Positions 5,504 through 8,635 of a stretch of DNA of 8,635 bases are shown here, piece by piece. Made by a program: the position numbers and the translations under genes. Every line of letters begins with the position of its first letter. Position 1 is the first letter of the stretch. The DNA is from UBA11164 sp002420085 (GTDB lineage Bacteria; Pseudomonadota; Gammaproteobacteria; Xanthomonadales; Xanthomonadaceae): contig DALYLJ010000139.1 of the NCBI GenBank assembly GCA_031976395.1, positions 1-8,635 of the forward strand. The letters are read 5' to 3'. Under the pieces are notes generated by a model. That model ran no database searches, was not told where the DNA came from, and saw only the letters and a list, made by a program, of their open reading frames with translations.

Positions 5504-6961
5504 ATGCTGCGCATCCAGGCCGAAGCACTGACCTTCGACGATGTCTCGCTGGTTCCCGCATTGTCGAGCGTGCTTCCCAAGGATGTCAGCCTCGGCACCC
5601 GCATCTCGCGCGACATCCGGCTCAATCTGCCGATCGTCTCGGCGGCGATGGACACCGTCACCGAAGCACGACTGGCGATCGCCATGGCCCAGTTGGGCGG
5701 CATCGGCATCATCCACAAGAACATGTCGGCCCAGCGTCAGGCCGAACAGGTTCACCAGGTCAAGATCTTCGAGGCTGGGGTCATCCGCGAGCCCTTCACG
5801 GTCGGCCCCGAGACCAGCATCGGCGAGGTCATGCGCCTGACCCGCGAGCGCAACATCTCCGGTGTGCCGGTGGTCGATGGCGCGCAACTGGTCGGCATCG
5901 TCACCAGTCGCGACATGCGCTTCGAGACCAAGCTCGATGATCCGGTCCGCCACATCATGACCAAGCGCGATCGCCTGGTGACGGTGGGCGAGGGCGCCAG
6001 TGACGAAGAGGTGCTGGCCCTGATGCACCGGCATCGGATCGAGAAAGTGCTGGTCGTCAACGATGCGTTCCAGTTGCGCGGGCTGATCACCGTCAAGGAC
6101 ATCCAGAAGGCGCGCGACAACCCCAATGCCGCCAAGGACGAAGCCGAACAGCTTCGGGTCGGCGCCGCCGTCGGTGTCGGTGGCGACACCGAATCGCGGA
6201 TCGAGCAGTTGGTTGCCGCCGGCGTCGATCTGATCATCGTCGATACCGCTCACGGCCATTCGCAGGGCGTGCTCGATCGGGTCGCCTGGGCTAAGCGCAA
6301 CTTCCCGGCCGTGCAGGTGGTCGGCGGTAATATCGTCACCGGCGATGCCGCTCTGGCCTTGCTCGATGTCGGCGCCGACGCGGTCAAGGTCGGCGTCGGG
6401 CCAGGATCGATCTGCACCACTCGGATCGTTGCCGGCGTCGGCATCCCGCAGATCACTGCCATCGCCATGGTCGCCGACGCACTCCAGGATCGCATCCCGT
6501 TGATCGCTGACGGCGGCATCCGCTATTCCGGTGATCTCGCCAAGGCGATTGCCGCTGGTGCCAGCACCGTGATGATCGGCGGCCTGTTCGCCGGCACCGA
6601 GGAAGCCCCCGGCGAAGTCGAACTGTTCCAGGGCCGCAGCTACAAGAGCTATCGCGGCATGGGCAGCATGGGCGCCATGCAGCAGGGCAGCAAGGACCGC
6701 TACTTTCAGGATGCCACCGATGCCGACAAGCTGGTGCCCGAAGGCATCGAGGGTCGGGTGCCGTACCGTGGCCCGCTGCGCGAGATCGTTCACCAGTTGG
6801 CTGGCGGACTGCGTGCCGCCATGGGCTATGTCGGCGCCGCAACCATCACCGACATGCGCAGTCTGCCGAAGTTCGTCCGGGTCACCGGTGCTGGCATCCG
6901 TGAAAGCCACGTCCACGACGTGCAGATCACCAAGGAACCGCCGAATTACCAGGTCGGATGA
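5504..6961 (+). CDS. guaB: IMP dehydrogenase
   Basis: GuaB oxidises IMP to XMP with NAD+, the first committed and usually rate-limiting step to GMP, in the cytoplasm. The 485-residue product is full length and begins MLRIQAEALTFDDVSLVPA, almost as in E. coli. The catalytic (beta/alpha)8 barrel is interrupted by two CBS domains, roughly 93-140 and 150-205. The active-site loop GPGSICTTRI (299-308) holds the nucleophile Cys304, the only cysteine I find in the protein. IADGGIRYSGD (334-344) binds the IMP phosphate and ribose, and Arg399-Tyr400 in KDRYF is the mobile flap pair that activates water. The start is supported by GGAG 6 bp upstream and by alignment with the family. It has its own TATAAT box after dctM. 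guaA follows 87 bp downstream across a hairpin-forming spacer, and the two probably form the common guaBA operon. Confidence 0.98.
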   Translation: MLRIQAEALTFDDVSLVPALSSVLPKDVSLGTRISRDIRLNLPIVSAAMDTVTEARLAIAMAQLGGIGIIHKNMSAQRQAEQVHQVKIFEAGVIREPFTVGPETSIGEVMRLTRERNISGVPVVDGAQLVGIVTSRDMRFETKLDDPVRHIMTKRDRLVTVGEGASDEEVLALMHRHRIEKVLVVNDAFQLRGLITVKDIQKARDNPNAAKDEAEQLRVGAAVGVGGDTESRIEQLVAAGVDLIIVDTAHGHSQGVLDRVAWAKRNFPAVQVVGGNIVTGDAALALLDVGADAVKVGVGPGSICTTRIVAGVGIPQITAIAMVADALQDRIPLIADGGIRYSGDLAKAIAAGASTVMIGGLFAGTEEAPGEVELFQGRSYKSYRGMGSMGAMQQGSKDRYFQDATDADKLVPEGIEGRVPYRGPLREIVHQLAGGLRAAMGYVGAATITDMRSLPKFVRVTGAGIRESHVHDVQITKEPPNYQVG

Positions 6962-6966
6962 ATGCC

Positions 6967-7042
6967 GGGAATCGGCAAGCGAGAATCGGGAATCGATCCC
7001 CCGGTTTCTTTTCCCATTCCCGATTCCCAATTGCTCATTCCC
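6967..7042. repeat. Long imperfect inverted repeat in the guaB-guaA spacer
   Basis: Two 27-base arms, 6967-6993 and 7016-7042, pair in one continuous register: 22 Watson-Crick pairs, one G-T and four mismatches. They enclose a 22-base loop. The inner 11 bp, GAATCGGGAAT against ATTCCCGATTC (6983-6993 and 7016-7026), are perfect, and the outer GGGAAT/ATTCCC is also perfect. The arms are made of GGGAATCG-like units, the style of short extragenic repeats I associate with Xanthomonadaceae. It fills nearly the whole spacer and ends 6 bp before the guaA ATG. It could act as a REP-type mRNA stabiliser for guaB, a partial terminator, or a block on guaA translation. There is no clean T run after it. 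Confidence 0.75.
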
Positions 7043-7048
7043 AGCCCA

Positions 7049-8614
<1,566 letters not shown>

Positions 8615-8620
8615 ATTTAC

Positions 8621-8633
8621 GTCCTTCGAGGAC
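8621..8633. repeat. Short hairpin after guaA
   Basis: GTCCTTCGAGGAC is a perfect inverted repeat with a 5-bp stem and a 3-base loop, 6 bp after the guaA stop. It may be the start of a terminator or part of a recombination site. The window ends two bases later, so no T run can be seen. Confidence 0.25.
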
Positions 8634-8635
8634 TA

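Noticed and set aside
1665..5688. Several GCGATCGC octamers (near 1665, 3430 and 5681), recalling cyanobacterial HIP1
   Set aside because: Only a few copies, all inside genes where common Ile-Ala and Ala-Ile codons create the word; the gene content is not cyanobacterial.
2494..5724. A 1076-codon open frame on the minus strand antisense to dctP, dctQ, dctM and the start of guaB
   Set aside because: It is the antisense shadow of strongly biased GC-ending codons. The translation is rich in Gln, His, Asp and Arg without any recognisable domain, and it runs across several real genes.

Overview
The window looks like a stretch of chromosome from a high-GC gammaproteobacterium, most likely in or near the Xanthomonadales/Lysobacterales. 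This rests on remembered family resemblance (no search was possible): FolD has a short N-terminal extension of the kind I associate with that order, GuaB and GuaA are gammaproteobacterial in type, and the guaB-guaA spacer holds an inverted repeat built on GGGAATCGGGAAT-like units common in such genomes. Codon use is strongly GC-ending throughout, except in the last ~90 bp of guaA.

Layout. Positions 1-266 carry no gene I can support, only a likely terminator and a diverged two-block repeat. A small DUF1244 gene (267-641, minus strand) is divergent from folD (640-1554), and the two starts share one CATG. folD is followed closely by four genes on the same strand: tatT (TPR-type lipoprotein), dctP (periplasmic binding protein), dctQ (small membrane subunit) and dctM (large membrane subunit). 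Gaps are 20, 7, 40 and -4 bp, so all five could be one transcript. A TATAAT box after dctM marks a new promoter for guaB (IMP dehydrogenase). guaA (GMP synthase) follows, separated by an 87-bp spacer that folds almost entirely into one hairpin. The window ends 21 bp after guaA.

How the genes work together. tatT-dctP-dctQ-dctM is a complete TPR-protein-associated TRAP transporter (TPAT), the arrangement known from Treponema pallidum Tp0956-Tp0957-Tp0958. TatT is predicted to be a lipoprotein that associates with the binding protein DctP, and DctQ/DctM move the ligand across the inner membrane with an ion gradient. DctP lacks the arginine that usually clamps a carboxylate, so the ligand is probably not a classical C4-dicarboxylate or sialic acid. 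FolD feeds one-carbon units to purine synthesis, and GuaB and GuaA turn IMP into GMP, so the transporter sits between purine-related housekeeping genes.

The points most worth checking are the TPAT with its unusual binding pocket, the abrupt codon-use change at the 3' end of guaA (a known integration hotspot for genomic islands), the guaB-guaA hairpin, and the shared start of the DUF1244 gene and folD.
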